From: Paenibacillus puerhi
GTDB taxonomy: Bacteria; Bacillota; Bacilli; Paenibacillales; NBRC-103111
DNA: 64,000 bases
Reading direction: 5' to 3'
Assembly (NCBI RefSeq): GCF_009846885.1
Contig: NZ_WUWM01000003.1
Coordinates: 186,001 to 250,000 of the forward strand
Part shown: one piece after another, positions 16,915-25,450 of the stretch
How positions within the stretch are numbered: the stretch's first letter is position 1
How the letters are laid out: each line of letters begins with the position of its first letter
Notes under the pieces: generated by a model
What the model was told of the DNA's origin: nothing
Seen by the model: only the letters and a program-made list of their open reading frames with translations
Databases searched by the model: none
Made by a program: the position numbers and the translations under genes

Positions 16915-17805
16915 CTAGCCGCTCCGATAGGAGCCCCTGCTCAGTTCATCGAGCAGGGAAGGAGCCTGGGCGCTCCATGCCAACAGCCGCTCGGCCTTCA
17001 AGCCCGATATGCGCTGGCTGATGCTGCCTGCCCAAGCAGCCGGCCCCATCCATTGCCCTGCCTCCTCTAGCGTCCATGACGTTGTCGAGTCCGGGTACCC
17101 TATTATCCCCCCTACTGCGGCAGCCAACTGTTTCATGGTAACGGCTTCCCGCGAACTCGCATTTAACAGCGTACCCGGCTCTGACAAGCGGAGCGCCTTA
17201 CCCAGCAATTCGGCAAGATCCTCCACATGTATCGTAGACCAGGCCTGATTTCCCTCCCCGATATAGTAGGCCGCCTTCAGATGACGGGCGATTCGGAGCA
17301 TCCCGCTTACGAGACCCCCTCCCCTCCCATAGACAAGAGAAGGCCGGACGACCACCGTTCGAATGTTTCGTTCGGCAGCAGCCAATACCACCTGCTCCTG
17401 ATCGGCCTTCCATTGCAGAAACGGCAGCGGATCCAGTGGCGATTCCTCATGGACGGCCAGCTCCCCGGTATCGTTATAGATCAAGGTTCCGCTCGTATAG
17501 AGGAAGGCTTTGCCCGTGCCCGATAGAGCATCCAGCATCGTACGGACCGCCCACACATCCAACTGCTCGCAATCCGGCGTATGCGATATCGCCGCATGGA
17601 AGACGCCATCCGCCGCCTCAGCCCCTTCCCTTAGCACCAGATGATTCCCTAGATCCCCGATCAGCGGGGTATAGCCCAGCTTGCGCAGCTCTTCTGCTTG
17701 TTCCTCCGTTCGAACCAGACCGATGACCTCATGGCCTTGGGACAAAAAATGCTGCGCTGCGACAGAGCCGATATAACCCGTAATGCCCGTTATGAATATT
17801 TTCAA
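16915..17805 (-). CDS. NAD-dependent epimerase/dehydratase family protein
   Basis: About 296 residues, extended short-chain dehydrogenase. The Rossmann motif is FITGITGYIGSVAAQHFL. The YxxxK motif of classical SDRs is not clear, so it may belong to the atypical NmrA-like group. AGGAGG is one base before the first TTG (17811) but seven bases before the second TTG (17805), which is preferred and gives LKIFITG as the N terminus. The upstream stretch is rich in TTAACTAACTAAT-like sequence. Substrate unknown. Confidence 0.8.
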   Translation of the reverse strand: MKIFITGITGYIGSVAAQHFLSQGHEVIGLVRTEEQAEELRKLGYTPLIGDLGNHLVLREGAEAADGVFHAAISHTPDCEQLDVWAVRTMLDALSGTGKAFLYTSGTLIYNDTGELAVHEESPLDPLPFLQWKADQEQVVLAAAERNIRTVVVRPSLVYGRGGGLVSGMLRIARHLKAAYYIGEGNQAWSTIHVEDLAELLGKALRLSEPGTLLNASSREAVTMKQLAAAVGGIIGYPDSTTSWTLEEAGQWMGPAAWAGSISQRISGLKAERLLAWSAQAPSLLDELSRGSYRSG

Positions 17806-18106
17806 ATGCAAACCTCCTGTGAATTAAGAAATGGATAACGTAAAGCCAATTATTTTATTAACTAACTAATTTATTTAATTATCTATATGGGTGTCCGTTT
17901 TGTCAATCCTTTCTTCCGAAAAGGTTCCCAGACGTGTGGTTTCGTCGGAAAAGATCTGTTTGTTGAACGGGCAGGATAGAGCAAAAAAGGTGATATGAAA
18001 TAATGGTTGAATATAGTATTTATATATATTTGGTTAGATTTGTAAAAGGAAGGATAGGAGGAGCAGTCGGCGGGATTAGACATCCTGCATGGAAAGGAGA
18101 GGTATT
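17806..18106. other. AT-rich intergenic region
   Basis: About 300 bases without a convincing gene. Near 17850-17885 it holds the near-palindrome ATTAACTAACTAAT within AT-rich sequence, a plausible promoter or operator for the SDR gene. The rest leads to the frameshifted small gene at 18107. Confidence 0.4.
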
Positions 18107-18293
18107 ATGAGCTCAAAAAAATCATCCTTGCCATACCCCTCTAATCACAGGCTCAACTAAAGACACTTCACTTTATAACGTTTCAAATAACCCTGATGAA
18201 TTTCTAAAAGATGCAGCTATTGAAGGTATGTTGGGATCAATAAGTCAAAGGATCAACGATATCAATCATCTTATTGTTCAATTAGAACAGTAG
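18107..18293 (+). pseudogene. Small hypothetical protein gene, frameshifted at an A7 run
   Basis: An excellent ribosome site (AAAGGAGAGG) precedes the ATG at 18107, but that frame stops after 17 codons. After the seven-A run at 18115-18121 the +1 frame stays open to the TAG at 18291. Dropping one A gives about 61 residues ending ISQRINDINHLIVQLEQ, a helical, coiled-coil-like tail. The family is not recognised. Either one A has been gained (a recent break or sequencing error) or slippage restores the frame. Confidence 0.5.
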
Positions 18294-18352
18294 GATGAAT
18301 AAGGCCTGAATACAAGCAAAGACAGCCGCGGCTGCACTGGGAGGAACGGTTC

Positions 18353-19076
18353 ATGAGAATTTTTGTCGCTGGAGCTACTGGAGCTGTCGGACGTTTCTTG
18401 CTTCCAAAATTGATTCGTGCAGGTCATGAAGTAATTGGAATCACGCATAGCGAGAGTAAGAAATCCATCATCGAGAATACGGGAGCAAAAGCCTTAGTCG
18501 CTGATGTCTTTGATTTCGAGGCAATACGATCAGCAGTAGATGAATCTCAGCCCGACGTTGTCATTCATCAATTGACTTCTTTGAGTAGTCGTAATTTTTC
18601 AGACAATACAAGGATACGGAGAGAAGTGGAAATCGACCATTGATGGCATATTGGCATTGGAAAATGCTGTAACGGAAATGCCGCAATATGTAATTTTACG
18701 CTATGGAATGTTCTATGGTCCGGGCACTTGGTACGAGCATAACGGATTCATGGCCGAACAAATTCATCAAAGGCAGGTTGCCGCAACCGAAGGGGTCACT
18801 TCTTTTCTTCATGTGGAGGATACCGCTGAGGCTGCACTTTTGGCCTTGCAATGGCCCTCTGGACCAGTGAACATCGTGGACGACGAGCCGGCCAGAGGAA
18901 TTGACTGGCTCCCGGTTTATGCACAAGCCATAGGAGCACCTGTGCCTGAAGCTCTTACGAATAGCAACGCTTGGGAGCGAGGGGCATCGAACAGGAAGGC
19001 CCGTCTGGAATACGGCTGGAAACCGCTATATCCGACTTGGCGGACAGGCTTTACCGATTGTCTGAACAAGCCGTAA
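18353..19076 (+). pseudogene. Broken NAD-dependent epimerase/dehydratase gene
   Basis: The first 96 codons encode an extended-SDR N terminus (RIFVAGATGAVGRFLLPKLI, DVVIHQLTSLSSRNFSDNTRIRR). The frame then changes and the C-terminal half follows (WKSTIDGILALENAVTEM, YVILRYGMFYGPGTWYEHNG, FLHVEDTAEAALLAL). Relative to intact homologues of about 310 residues, some 40-50 residues of the middle, normally carrying the region before the YGPGTWY block, are missing at about 18615. The start is good (GGAGGAACGG before the ATG), so this is an internal deletion with frame loss. Two separate ORFs would be called here, 18353-18643 and 18651-19076. Confidence 0.75.
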
Positions 19077-19178
19077 TATGGTTCGATGTTCAGCGAACGG
19101 GAGCGGCGAAGCGCTTCATCCTTATAAGCGGGCGTTCCCCGTTACGCGTTGCGGCGTCACTTGGCGGTTGGTTAAGCT

Positions 19179-19724
19179 TTAAAGCACGAGGACTTCCAAC
19201 TCCGATTGAATATATGCTGCATACCGCTGAGCCTCTTGCGACAAATAGGCATCCGTCCCCCGATCGGCGTTATAGGTGACGAATGAAGGGAGAAATATAC
19301 CGTTGCAGCGGGTAATGGTGCTTTGGATCGGCCGCAGTAATTCATCAACCGTGAACCAGTTGTCACCACCAGCACGGTATCCGTTTTCCGAGCCGCCCGT
19401 CGTCGTAGCGACGATAAATGATTTACCTTTCAGATGGTCTCCGCCCGATCCGAAAGCCCAGCCGTACGTAAATACGTCGTCAAACCACTTTTTCAAAAGC
19501 GGCGGGCAGCTGTACCAGTAGAAGGGAAACTGAAAAACGATCCGATCATGCTCCAGCAACAATTGCTGTTCCTTCTCCACATCAATCCGCCAGTCGGGGT
19601 ATGCTTGGTACAAATCGCGGACATAAATACCGCCATGGCGGGCAAGCTCTTGCGTAAACGTCCGGCTGGCGCGCGATTTTTTCAGGTTCGGGTGGGCCGC
19701 AATCACCATCATGTTCATGTTCAT
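19179..19724 (-). CDS. NAD(P)H quinone oxidoreductase, flavodoxin-like
   Basis: 181 residues of the MdaB/KefF/YwrO flavodoxin-like NAD(P)H:quinone reductase group. The motifs are VIAAHPNLKKSRASRTF for FMN phosphate binding, RIVFQFPFYWYSCPPLLKKWFDDVF, and the flavin-side TTTGGSENGYRAGG. It reduces quinones by two electrons with FMN. It is divergent from an HxlR-type regulator, and the shared 218-bp gap has two matching AGTAC-N11-GTACT dyads. That arrangement, together with the enzyme type, points to quinone or electrophile stress. Confidence 0.87.
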   Translation of the reverse strand: MNMNMMVIAAHPNLKKSRASRTFTQELARHGGIYVRDLYQAYPDWRIDVEKEQQLLLEHDRIVFQFPFYWYSCPPLLKKWFDDVFTYGWAFGSGGDHLKGKSFIVATTTGGSENGYRAGGDNWFTVDELLRPIQSTITRCNGIFLPSFVTYNADRGTDAYLSQEAQRYAAYIQSELEVLVL

Positions 19725-19788
19725 CTTCCTCTCAATCTGTATTCGTCATGGACACCCCCCATTATGATTTGGAATCTTGCGGTTGAAA

Positions 19789-19809
19789 AGTACGCATTTT
19801 ATTCGTACT
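19789..19809. promoter_or_regulatory. HxlR-type operator dyad, copy 1
   Basis: AGTAC-N11-GTACT, upstream of the quinone reductase gene. The identical arrangement recurs at 19874-19894. The core TACT/AGTA symmetry fits DUF24/HxlR regulators such as B. subtilis YodB. Confidence 0.65.
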
Positions 19810-19873
19810 TAGTCCTGTCGAGCGTACGTTAGACGTCGCTTGGCCTGCTGTGTCGGTATCCTAAACCGTACCA

Positions 19874-19894
19874 AGTACGAAAATTGGTAGTACT
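19874..19894. promoter_or_regulatory. HxlR-type operator dyad, copy 2
   Basis: Second AGTAC-N11-GTACT dyad, 85 bp (about eight helical turns) from the first and about 49 bp before the regulator's ATG. Probably autoregulatory. Confidence 0.65.
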
Positions 19895-19942
19895 GTTTCA
19901 AATCCGCATTCTCTGTTACAGTAAAGATAAGGGAGTGAGGAC

Positions 19943-20314
19943 ATGAGAGGGAGCACGCACGAACCGAATACGACGCAAGGAATTTCGGCGACGCTGCAGG
20001 TGATCGGGGGCAAATGGAAGCCGCTCATCCTGTTCATTTTGTTGAATCAGGGAACCAAACGGTTCGGGGAGCTGCGGCGATTGCTACCGAACGTTACGCA
20101 GGGCATGCTGACGAATCAGCTCCGCGAGCTGGAGCAGGACGGGATGGTCGTACGCAAGGTGTATCAGGAAATTCCGCCGAAGGTCGAATATTATTTGTCC
20201 GAGCACGGACAATCGTTAAGCGGCGTGCTGATCGACATGTGCGGCTGGGGCTTTAAGCATATCGATTACATGAATGAAGCCGGTAGACCCGACAAGGCAA
20301 AAGAAAAGGCATGA
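19943..20314 (+). CDS. HxlR-family (DUF24) transcriptional regulator
   Basis: 123 residues with a winged helix ([56 protein letters not shown]). B. subtilis YodB, CatR and HypR in this family sense quinones and disulphide stress through an N-terminal cysteine just before the GGKW motif. Here that position reads [10 protein letters not shown], so the cysteine is replaced and the only Cys is in IDMCGWGF near the C terminus. It is divergent from a quinone reductase and probably represses both genes. Confidence 0.88.
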   Translation: MRGSTHEPNTTQGISATLQVIGGKWKPLILFILLNQGTKRFGELRRLLPNVTQGMLTNQLRELEQDGMVVRKVYQEIPPKVEYYLSEHGQSLSGVLIDMCGWGFKHIDYMNEAGRPDKAKEKA

Positions 20315-20340
20315 ACCCGGTACAATACCGAACTCATGCC
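20308..20340. terminator. Hairpin after the HxlR gene
   Basis: Arms GGCATGA/TCATGCC with a 19-base loop that includes a small inner stem. It overlaps the HxlR stop codon and has no T run, so function is uncertain. Confidence 0.35.
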
Positions 20341-20427
20341 CAACAAAGGCGCCTGACGAATAATCGCTCTGGCTGGCCCTCTCTCCTATGATTCCACGGC
20401 GGCCAGATGGCCAGACGGGCAGACCGC

Positions 20428-21165
20428 CTAGGCCGTTCCGCTCTTGCCCGCCAGCCGGACGATAGCCTCGATCGCCGCCGCGATCTCGCGTTCGACGGCT
20501 TTGGCTACCGCATCCGTATGCGGATCGTATACTTCCTTCAGATCCGCGTCGGCATAGCCGTCCAAGGCGACGATCGCTCCGGCCCTCGCCCCGCGTAAGG
20601 ACGCGATCACGTACAGCGCCGCGATCTCCATCTCGACGGCGAGTACGCCCGCGCGCTTGTACTTCTGATGCGGAAACTCCTCGACGCCCATGAAGAAAGC
20701 ATCCATCGTCAGCGTAATCCCCCGGCCGACGACACCGCCGCCTTCCGAGGCCGCTTCATAAAGCGCTTGGGTCACCTCGGCATCCGCCACGGCGGGGAAG
20801 CCGGGCGGCACAAGCTGGCGCGTCAAACCTTCCTCGCGCACGGCCGCCGTACTGACGACGAGGCTGCCCGTCGGCAGCTCGGCATGATAAGAGCCGGCCG
20901 TACCGACGCGGATCAGCGTCTTGACGCCGCCCTTGATCAGCTCCTCGAAGCAGACAGCCGCGCCCGGCGAACCTACGCCATGGCTCGTTACGGTGATGGG
21001 TACGCCGGATGCCTCTCCGACAAACGTGCGGTATTCCCGGCTAAAGGCAAGCTCCCGGACGTTGTCCAGCTTGCTCGCAATCGCCTCGGCCCTAAACGGA
21101 TCGCCGCAGACGATCGCATAGGGCGTAAGCTCTTCAGCATGAACTTGCAGGATTGGCAATAGCAT
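20428..21165 (-). CDS. Nucleoside phosphorylase
   Basis: 245 residues, PNP/UDP phosphorylase family, which splits nucleosides with phosphate into base and ribose-1-phosphate. Signatures are VCGDPFRAEAIASKL (phosphate loop), SHGVGSPGAAVCFEELI, LIRVGTAGS and the ribose-binding VEMEIAAL. Purine or uridine specificity cannot be decided. The ATG at 21165 is one base beyond the stop codon of the preceding oxidoreductase gene, with AGGAGT as ribosome site, so it is the last gene of the nucleoside operon. A longer frame to 21255 lies inside the preceding gene and is not used. Confidence 0.87.
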   Translation of the reverse strand: MLLPILQVHAEELTPYAIVCGDPFRAEAIASKLDNVRELAFSREYRTFVGEASGVPITVTSHGVGSPGAAVCFEELIKGGVKTLIRVGTAGSYHAELPTGSLVVSTAAVREEGLTRQLVPPGFPAVADAEVTQALYEAASEGGGVVGRGITLTMDAFFMGVEEFPHQKYKRAGVLAVEMEIAALYVIASLRGARAGAIVALDGYADADLKEVYDPHTDAVAKAVEREIAAAIEAIVRLAGKSGTA

Positions 21166-21166
21166 C

Positions 21167-21850
21167 CTAATCAAACTCCTTCTTCTCCCATTCGTCTTCC
21201 GGTATCGGCAGCGCCTCGCCCGAGAAGCGCTGCTCCTCGAACGGATCGGCCACATTGTGGAACCCGTTCCGCTCCCAGAAGCCCTCGCGGTCCTCCGTCA
21301 TAAACTCGATACCCCTGAGCCACTTGGCGCTTTTCCAGAAGTAACGATGCGGCACGATCAGACGCAAAGGCCAGCCATGCTTAGGGCTAAGCGGCTTTCC
21401 TTCATACTTCAACGCCAGTAAAATATCGTCGCCGAGCAGCTCGTCGAGCGCTATATTCGTCTCGTAGTCCTGATCCGCATGCAGCATCACATAGCGGCCC
21501 AAGGGCTTAATATTCATCAGCTTCAGAAAATCCCGGAACAAGATGCCTTCCCACACCGTGTCCAGCTTGGACCAGCGCGTGACGCAGTGGATGTCGCAGA
21601 CGAGCTGCGTTTGCGGTAGAGCGAGCAGATCGTCGAACCGAAGCAGCCGCTCCTCCTCGACCGCGCCGAACACCCGAAGGCTCCATTCATTTAGGTCGTA
21701 TTCCGGAACCTCTCCCTCATGCAGGATAGGGAACCGCTCCGTCACAATTTGACCCGGGGGCACCCGGTGCGCGAGCGCCTTATCGACGACAGGTACCCGC
21801 ATCTGCTTGATCCGGTCGGCTTTCGCCATTTTCTTCGATCCCTCTGTCAT
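21167..21850 (-). CDS. YuiH-like molybdopterin-dependent oxidoreductase
   Basis: 227 residues of the sulphite-oxidase/YedY fold. The molybdenum-ligating cysteine is in QLVCDIHCVTRWSKLD, and the cofactor-contact segment is KHGWPLRLIVPHRYFWKSAKWLRGIEF in shape. No Tat signal is visible, so it is probably cytoplasmic like B. subtilis YuiH. The ATG at 21850 follows GAGGAGAG. It lies 16 bases after the last permease gene and one base before the phosphorylase gene, an odd insertion of a molybdoenzyme into a nucleoside operon. The substrate is unknown. Confidence 0.87.
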   Translation of the reverse strand: MTEGSKKMAKADRIKQMRVPVVDKALAHRVPPGQIVTERFPILHEGEVPEYDLNEWSLRVFGAVEEERLLRFDDLLALPQTQLVCDIHCVTRWSKLDTVWEGILFRDFLKLMNIKPLGRYVMLHADQDYETNIALDELLGDDILLALKYEGKPLSPKHGWPLRLIVPHRYFWKSAKWLRGIEFMTEDREGFWERNGFHNVADPFEEQRFSGEALPIPEDEWEKKEFD

Positions 21851-21866
21851 TACGTGTTCTCTCCTC

Positions 21867-22790
21867 TCATCTGGAGCTGCCGTTGGCCTTGCGGGCATCC
21901 TCCATATAGCTGTTCGTACGGAAGAAGAGCATTGCCAGCAGGGTAACTACGTAAGGCAGCATTTGGGTGAAATGCGTCGGCAGCGAGAAGCCCTGCAGAC
22001 GAAGACTAAGCGCATCCATCAGCCCGAACAGCAGGCTGGAGGCCATCACCCCGACCGGATGGGCTTGACCGAGCATCGTCGCGACCAGGGCGATAAACCC
22101 GCGGCCTGCGGTCATCCCTTCCGTGAACATGGTAACTTGGCCAAGCGACAGCTGAGCGCCGGCCAGCCCGCAGAGCGCTCCGCAGATCAGCACCGCCGTG
22201 TACTGCATCCGGTTGACCTTGATCCCAATGCTTCTCGCCGCTACAGGGTTTTCCCCTACGGCGCGCAGCCGGAAGCCCGTCACGGAACGGAATAGAAAAA
22301 GATGCAGGCCCGCCACAAGGACGAACGCCAGATACACCAGCGGCGAATGGCCGGATACGATGCCGCCGACAATCGGAATATCCTGGATGAACGGGATATC
22401 CCACTTGGGCAGCCCTATCATATTTTTATCGTAAAACGCACCTTTTACCTTAAAGATCGCTTGCAGGCAAAATGCCGTCAATCCCAGTGCCAGAAAGTTA
22501 AACGAGATCCCGACGATAATGACGTTGGCCTGCAGGTGAATGCTCATGAAGGCAAAGACAAGCGAGAATAGCAAGGTTACCCCTACCGCGATCAGCACAG
22601 CCGTAAACACATTTCCGGTAAAATGATTGCCGACAATGGCTGCAAACGCGCCGACCAGCACGAAACCCTCCAAGCCGACATTAAACAAGCCGACCCGGGA
22701 GCAGATGGCGCCGCCGAGCGCCGCGAGCAGGATAGGGGCCACCATTCGAAGCATGGCGCTGAACAGCGATACGTCAAACAGATGCTCCAT
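21867..22790 (-). CDS. nupQ: Nucleoside ABC transporter permease (NupQ-like)
   Basis: 307 residues with about eight hydrophobic helices, branched-chain/ribose-type permease (BPD_transp_2). Characteristic segments are LFNVGLEGFVLVGAF, FRLRAVGENPVAARSIGIKV (the ATPase-contacting loop) and MTAGRGFIALVATMLG. It overlaps the end of the other permease gene by 17 bases. With the BMP lipoprotein, double ATPase and permease partner it forms a NupNOPQ/YufNOPQ-type guanosine or general nucleoside importer. The specificity is inferred from the downstream phosphorylase. Confidence 0.87.
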   Translation of the reverse strand: MEHLFDVSLFSAMLRMVAPILLAALGGAICSRVGLFNVGLEGFVLVGAFAAIVGNHFTGNVFTAVLIAVGVTLLFSLVFAFMSIHLQANVIIVGISFNFLALGLTAFCLQAIFKVKGAFYDKNMIGLPKWDIPFIQDIPIVGGIVSGHSPLVYLAFVLVAGLHLFLFRSVTGFRLRAVGENPVAARSIGIKVNRMQYTAVLICGALCGLAGAQLSLGQVTMFTEGMTAGRGFIALVATMLGQAHPVGVMASSLLFGLMDALSLRLQGFSLPTHFTQMLPYVVTLLAMLFFRTNSYMEDARKANGSSR

Positions 22791-23841
22791 CGCCTCGTCC
22801 CCCTTTCCTGCGTTTCCAGAACGTATAGGTAAACCTTGCCGTGACGAACAGAATCAGCAGCGACTGGATGACGCCCGAGATAGCGAGCGGCACCTCGGTA
22901 TTGCGCTCCACGCCCATGCCGCCCGTCTGCAGCGCGGCAAGCAGCACGGCTGCGATGACCGTCCCGAGCGGATGGGCGCCGGCCAGCAGCGCCGCCATGA
23001 TGCCGGACCAGGCATAGCCCGGATTGGTAATCATGCCGTCCACGTACCGGTACTGCGTACCGAGCACTTCCACCGCTCCGGCGAGGCCCGCGATGCCGCC
23101 GCTGGCGAACATGCCGGCCAGCATCAGCTTGACGCGGTTGATCCCGCCATAGGCGGCAAACAGCGGATTATACCCGAGCATCCGGATTTCGTAGCCGGAC
23201 ACGGTATAGCGCATAAACAAATACAGCAGCACGGCCAGAACGATCGCAATCACAAATCCGGCATGCATCGTCATGCCCGGCAGCAGCTTAGGCAGCCACA
23301 GGCTGTTGTCGAGCATAGCCGTCTGCGCCAAGGCCGCCGAGCCCTTCGTATCCTTCAGCGGGTAGGCGACCAGATAACCTGCGAACAGAGCCGCGATATA
23401 GTTCAGCAGCAAAGTCGTAATAATCAGATTCATGCGAAAGCGGGCGTCCAGCCAGCCGGCAAGCGCCGACCACATGCCGCCGGCCGCGATCCCGCCCAGT
23501 ACTGCAGCGAGCAGCTTGACCGGAGGCGGCGCCGGGAGATAAAGAGAGATCAGCGCTGTCGCAAGAGCTCCGAGTATCATTTGCCCCTCCGAGCCCATAT
23601 TGAAGAAGCCGGCCCGGAAAGCAACAGCCACCCCGAGCCCTACCAGGATCAGAGGCGTGGCCCGCGTCAGCGTGTTTGTAAGGTAGTAAGTATTGCCGAA
23701 AGCGCCCTTCCACATCTGCACGTAGGTATCGGTAACCGAGCCTCCGATCAGCAGAACGGCGACCGCCCCGCCAAGCAAACCAATAAAGACCGCAATAAGC
23801 GGCTGCAGCCAGGCCGAAGCATGAGTCCTCCAGTTAGACAC
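22774..23841 (-). CDS. nupP: Nucleoside ABC transporter permease (NupP-like)
   Basis: 355 residues, the larger permease of the importer. It has many hydrophobic helices, the FRAGFFNMGSEGQMILGAL block and the loop EIRMLGYNPLFAAYGGINRVK. The C terminus is basic (FWKRRKGGRGDGASV). The GTG start at 23841 overlaps the end of the ATPase gene by 8 bases and follows GGGAGG. It pairs with the smaller permease downstream to form the membrane channel. Confidence 0.87.
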   Translation of the reverse strand: MSNWRTHASAWLQPLIAVFIGLLGGAVAVLLIGGSVTDTYVQMWKGAFGNTYYLTNTLTRATPLILVGLGVAVAFRAGFFNMGSEGQMILGALATALISLYLPAPPPVKLLAAVLGGIAAGGMWSALAGWLDARFRMNLIITTLLLNYIAALFAGYLVAYPLKDTKGSAALAQTAMLDNSLWLPKLLPGMTMHAGFVIAIVLAVLLYLFMRYTVSGYEIRMLGYNPLFAAYGGINRVKLMLAGMFASGGIAGLAGAVEVLGTQYRYVDGMITNPGYAWSGIMAALLAGAHPLGTVIAAVLLAALQTGGMGVERNTEVPLAISGVIQSLLILFVTARFTYTFWKRRKGGRGDGASV

Positions 23842-25357
23842 GAAGCTCGCCTCCCGCCATCAGCAGACTAATCGATTCTTCCGTCGCGTCCCCCGCAGGC
23901 AGCTCGCCTGCAATTCGGCCCTCATACATGACGAGAATCCGGTCGGACAGCTTTAATATTTCCGTTAATTCCGATGAAATCAATAATATGGCCCCCCGCT
24001 CGCTGCGTTTGCGCAGAAGCTCCTCATGGATTAATTCCATCGCCCCGATGTCGACGCCGCGCGTCGGCTCGGCGGCGATCAGGAAAGGCTCGCTGCCGGC
24101 CAGCTCCCGGGCAACGATCAGCTTCTGCAGATTGCCCCCGGATAGCACCCCGGCCTTCGCATCCAGGGAGCCCGCCTTGATCTGGAACCGGCGGATCCAG
24201 TCGCCGACCATCGCGCGCAGCTTCCTTCCGGCGAGCAAGCCGTAGCGGGCCGAAGCGCGATGATGCCCCATCATGCCGTTCTCCAGCACGGTAGCAGCCT
24301 TCGCCGCCCCCCATTGATAACGGTCCTCGGGAATATGCGCTAAGCCGAGCGACCGGACAGCCAGCGGCGAACGCCCGGCTATATCGGCGCCCTGCAGACG
24401 AATCTGTCCGCTGTCGAGAGGTGTAAGACCCGCGATCACCTGAATCAGCTCGGATTGCCCGTTGCCGGAGATTCCGGCTATGCCGACGATCTCCCCGGCT
24501 CTGACCTCGAGATCGATACCGTTGAGCAGGGGCTTCTCCCCTCTCGCTATAGCCTGCCGGCTCCGGCCGCCGTACAGCGTCGCGTCCCGAACCTCCAGCA
24601 CGATCTCGCCTGGATCAGGCGCTGGCTTCGGCGAATCATTCAGCTCGCGGCCGACCATCAGCCTCGACAGCTCGTCCACATTCGTGGCAGAGGTGTCCAT
24701 CGTACCCGTGATCCGCCCATCCCGAAGCACCGTGACCCGATCAGCGACCTCCATCACTTCATGGAGCTTATGCGTGATGATAATAAAGCTCTTGCCCCGT
24801 GCGGCCAGACTTTTCATCGTGACCAGCAGCTCCCGGGCTTCGAGCGGCGTCAGCACCCCGGTCGGCTCGTCCAGAATGATGATATCCGCTCCCTGGTACA
24901 GCACCTTCAGAATCTCCACCCGCTGCTGCAGCCCGAGGGGGCAATCGCCGACCTTCATCAGCGGATCGATCGGCATCCGGTAGTCCGCGCATAGCTGCTC
25001 TACCTGACGCACCGCCTTCTTGCGATCGAAAGCAGGGCCAAGCCTCGGCTCGCGGCCGATGACGATATTTTCCGCCACCGTAAAGGAAGGGAACAGCATG
25101 AAATGCTGATGCACCATGCCGATACCGGCATCGATGGCATCGACCGGGGAGGCAAACGCTACGGCCTGTCCCCGCAGGCGGATCGTGCCTGAGGTCGGCT
25201 GCTCCATGCCGTACAGCATGCGCATTAGCGTCGTTTTCCCCGCTCCATTCTCTCCGACCAGCGCGTGAATTTCGCCTTCCTTCAGCGTGAAATCCACTTG
25301 CGTATTGGCCGTAACCGTCCCGTAGGTTTTCGTAATCTGACTCATCTCAAGCAGCAT
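23834..25357 (-). CDS. nupO: Nucleoside ABC transporter double ATPase (NupO-like)
   Basis: About 507 residues with two ABC modules, as in ribose/nucleoside importers. Module 1 has GENGAGKTT and IIILDEPTGVLTP. Module 2 has the degenerate Walker A GISGNGQSE and LSGGNLQKL, then EPTRGVDIGA. The start at 25357 (MLLEMSQITKTYG) follows TTGGAG; a longer frame to 25387 lacks a ribosome site. It sits between the BMP lipoprotein gene and the permeases. Degeneracy of one nucleotide site is normal for this class. Confidence 0.88.
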   Translation of the reverse strand: MLLEMSQITKTYGTVTANTQVDFTLKEGEIHALVGENGAGKTTLMRMLYGMEQPTSGTIRLRGQAVAFASPVDAIDAGIGMVHQHFMLFPSFTVAENIVIGREPRLGPAFDRKKAVRQVEQLCADYRMPIDPLMKVGDCPLGLQQRVEILKVLYQGADIIILDEPTGVLTPLEARELLVTMKSLAARGKSFIIITHKLHEVMEVADRVTVLRDGRITGTMDTSATNVDELSRLMVGRELNDSPKPAPDPGEIVLEVRDATLYGGRSRQAIARGEKPLLNGIDLEVRAGEIVGIAGISGNGQSELIQVIAGLTPLDSGQIRLQGADIAGRSPLAVRSLGLAHIPEDRYQWGAAKAATVLENGMMGHHRASARYGLLAGRKLRAMVGDWIRRFQIKAGSLDAKAGVLSGGNLQKLIVARELAGSEPFLIAAEPTRGVDIGAMELIHEELLRKRSERGAILLISSELTEILKLSDRILVMYEGRIAGELPAGDATEESISLLMAGGELRV

Positions 25358-25450
25358 GAAAGCTCCAAGGCTCCTCTCCCCGGACATGCGGAAACTGTTT
25401 ACGTCTGGCGTAAACAGTTTCCTTTGTCGCTATTGCGCTTTACCATTCCC

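Noticed and set aside
22627-23871. Plus-strand ORF of 414 codons opposite the nucleoside permeases
   Set aside because: Antisense shadow of two clear permease genes; arginine- and glutamine-rich low-complexity sequence typical of reverse-strand frames in GC-rich DNA.
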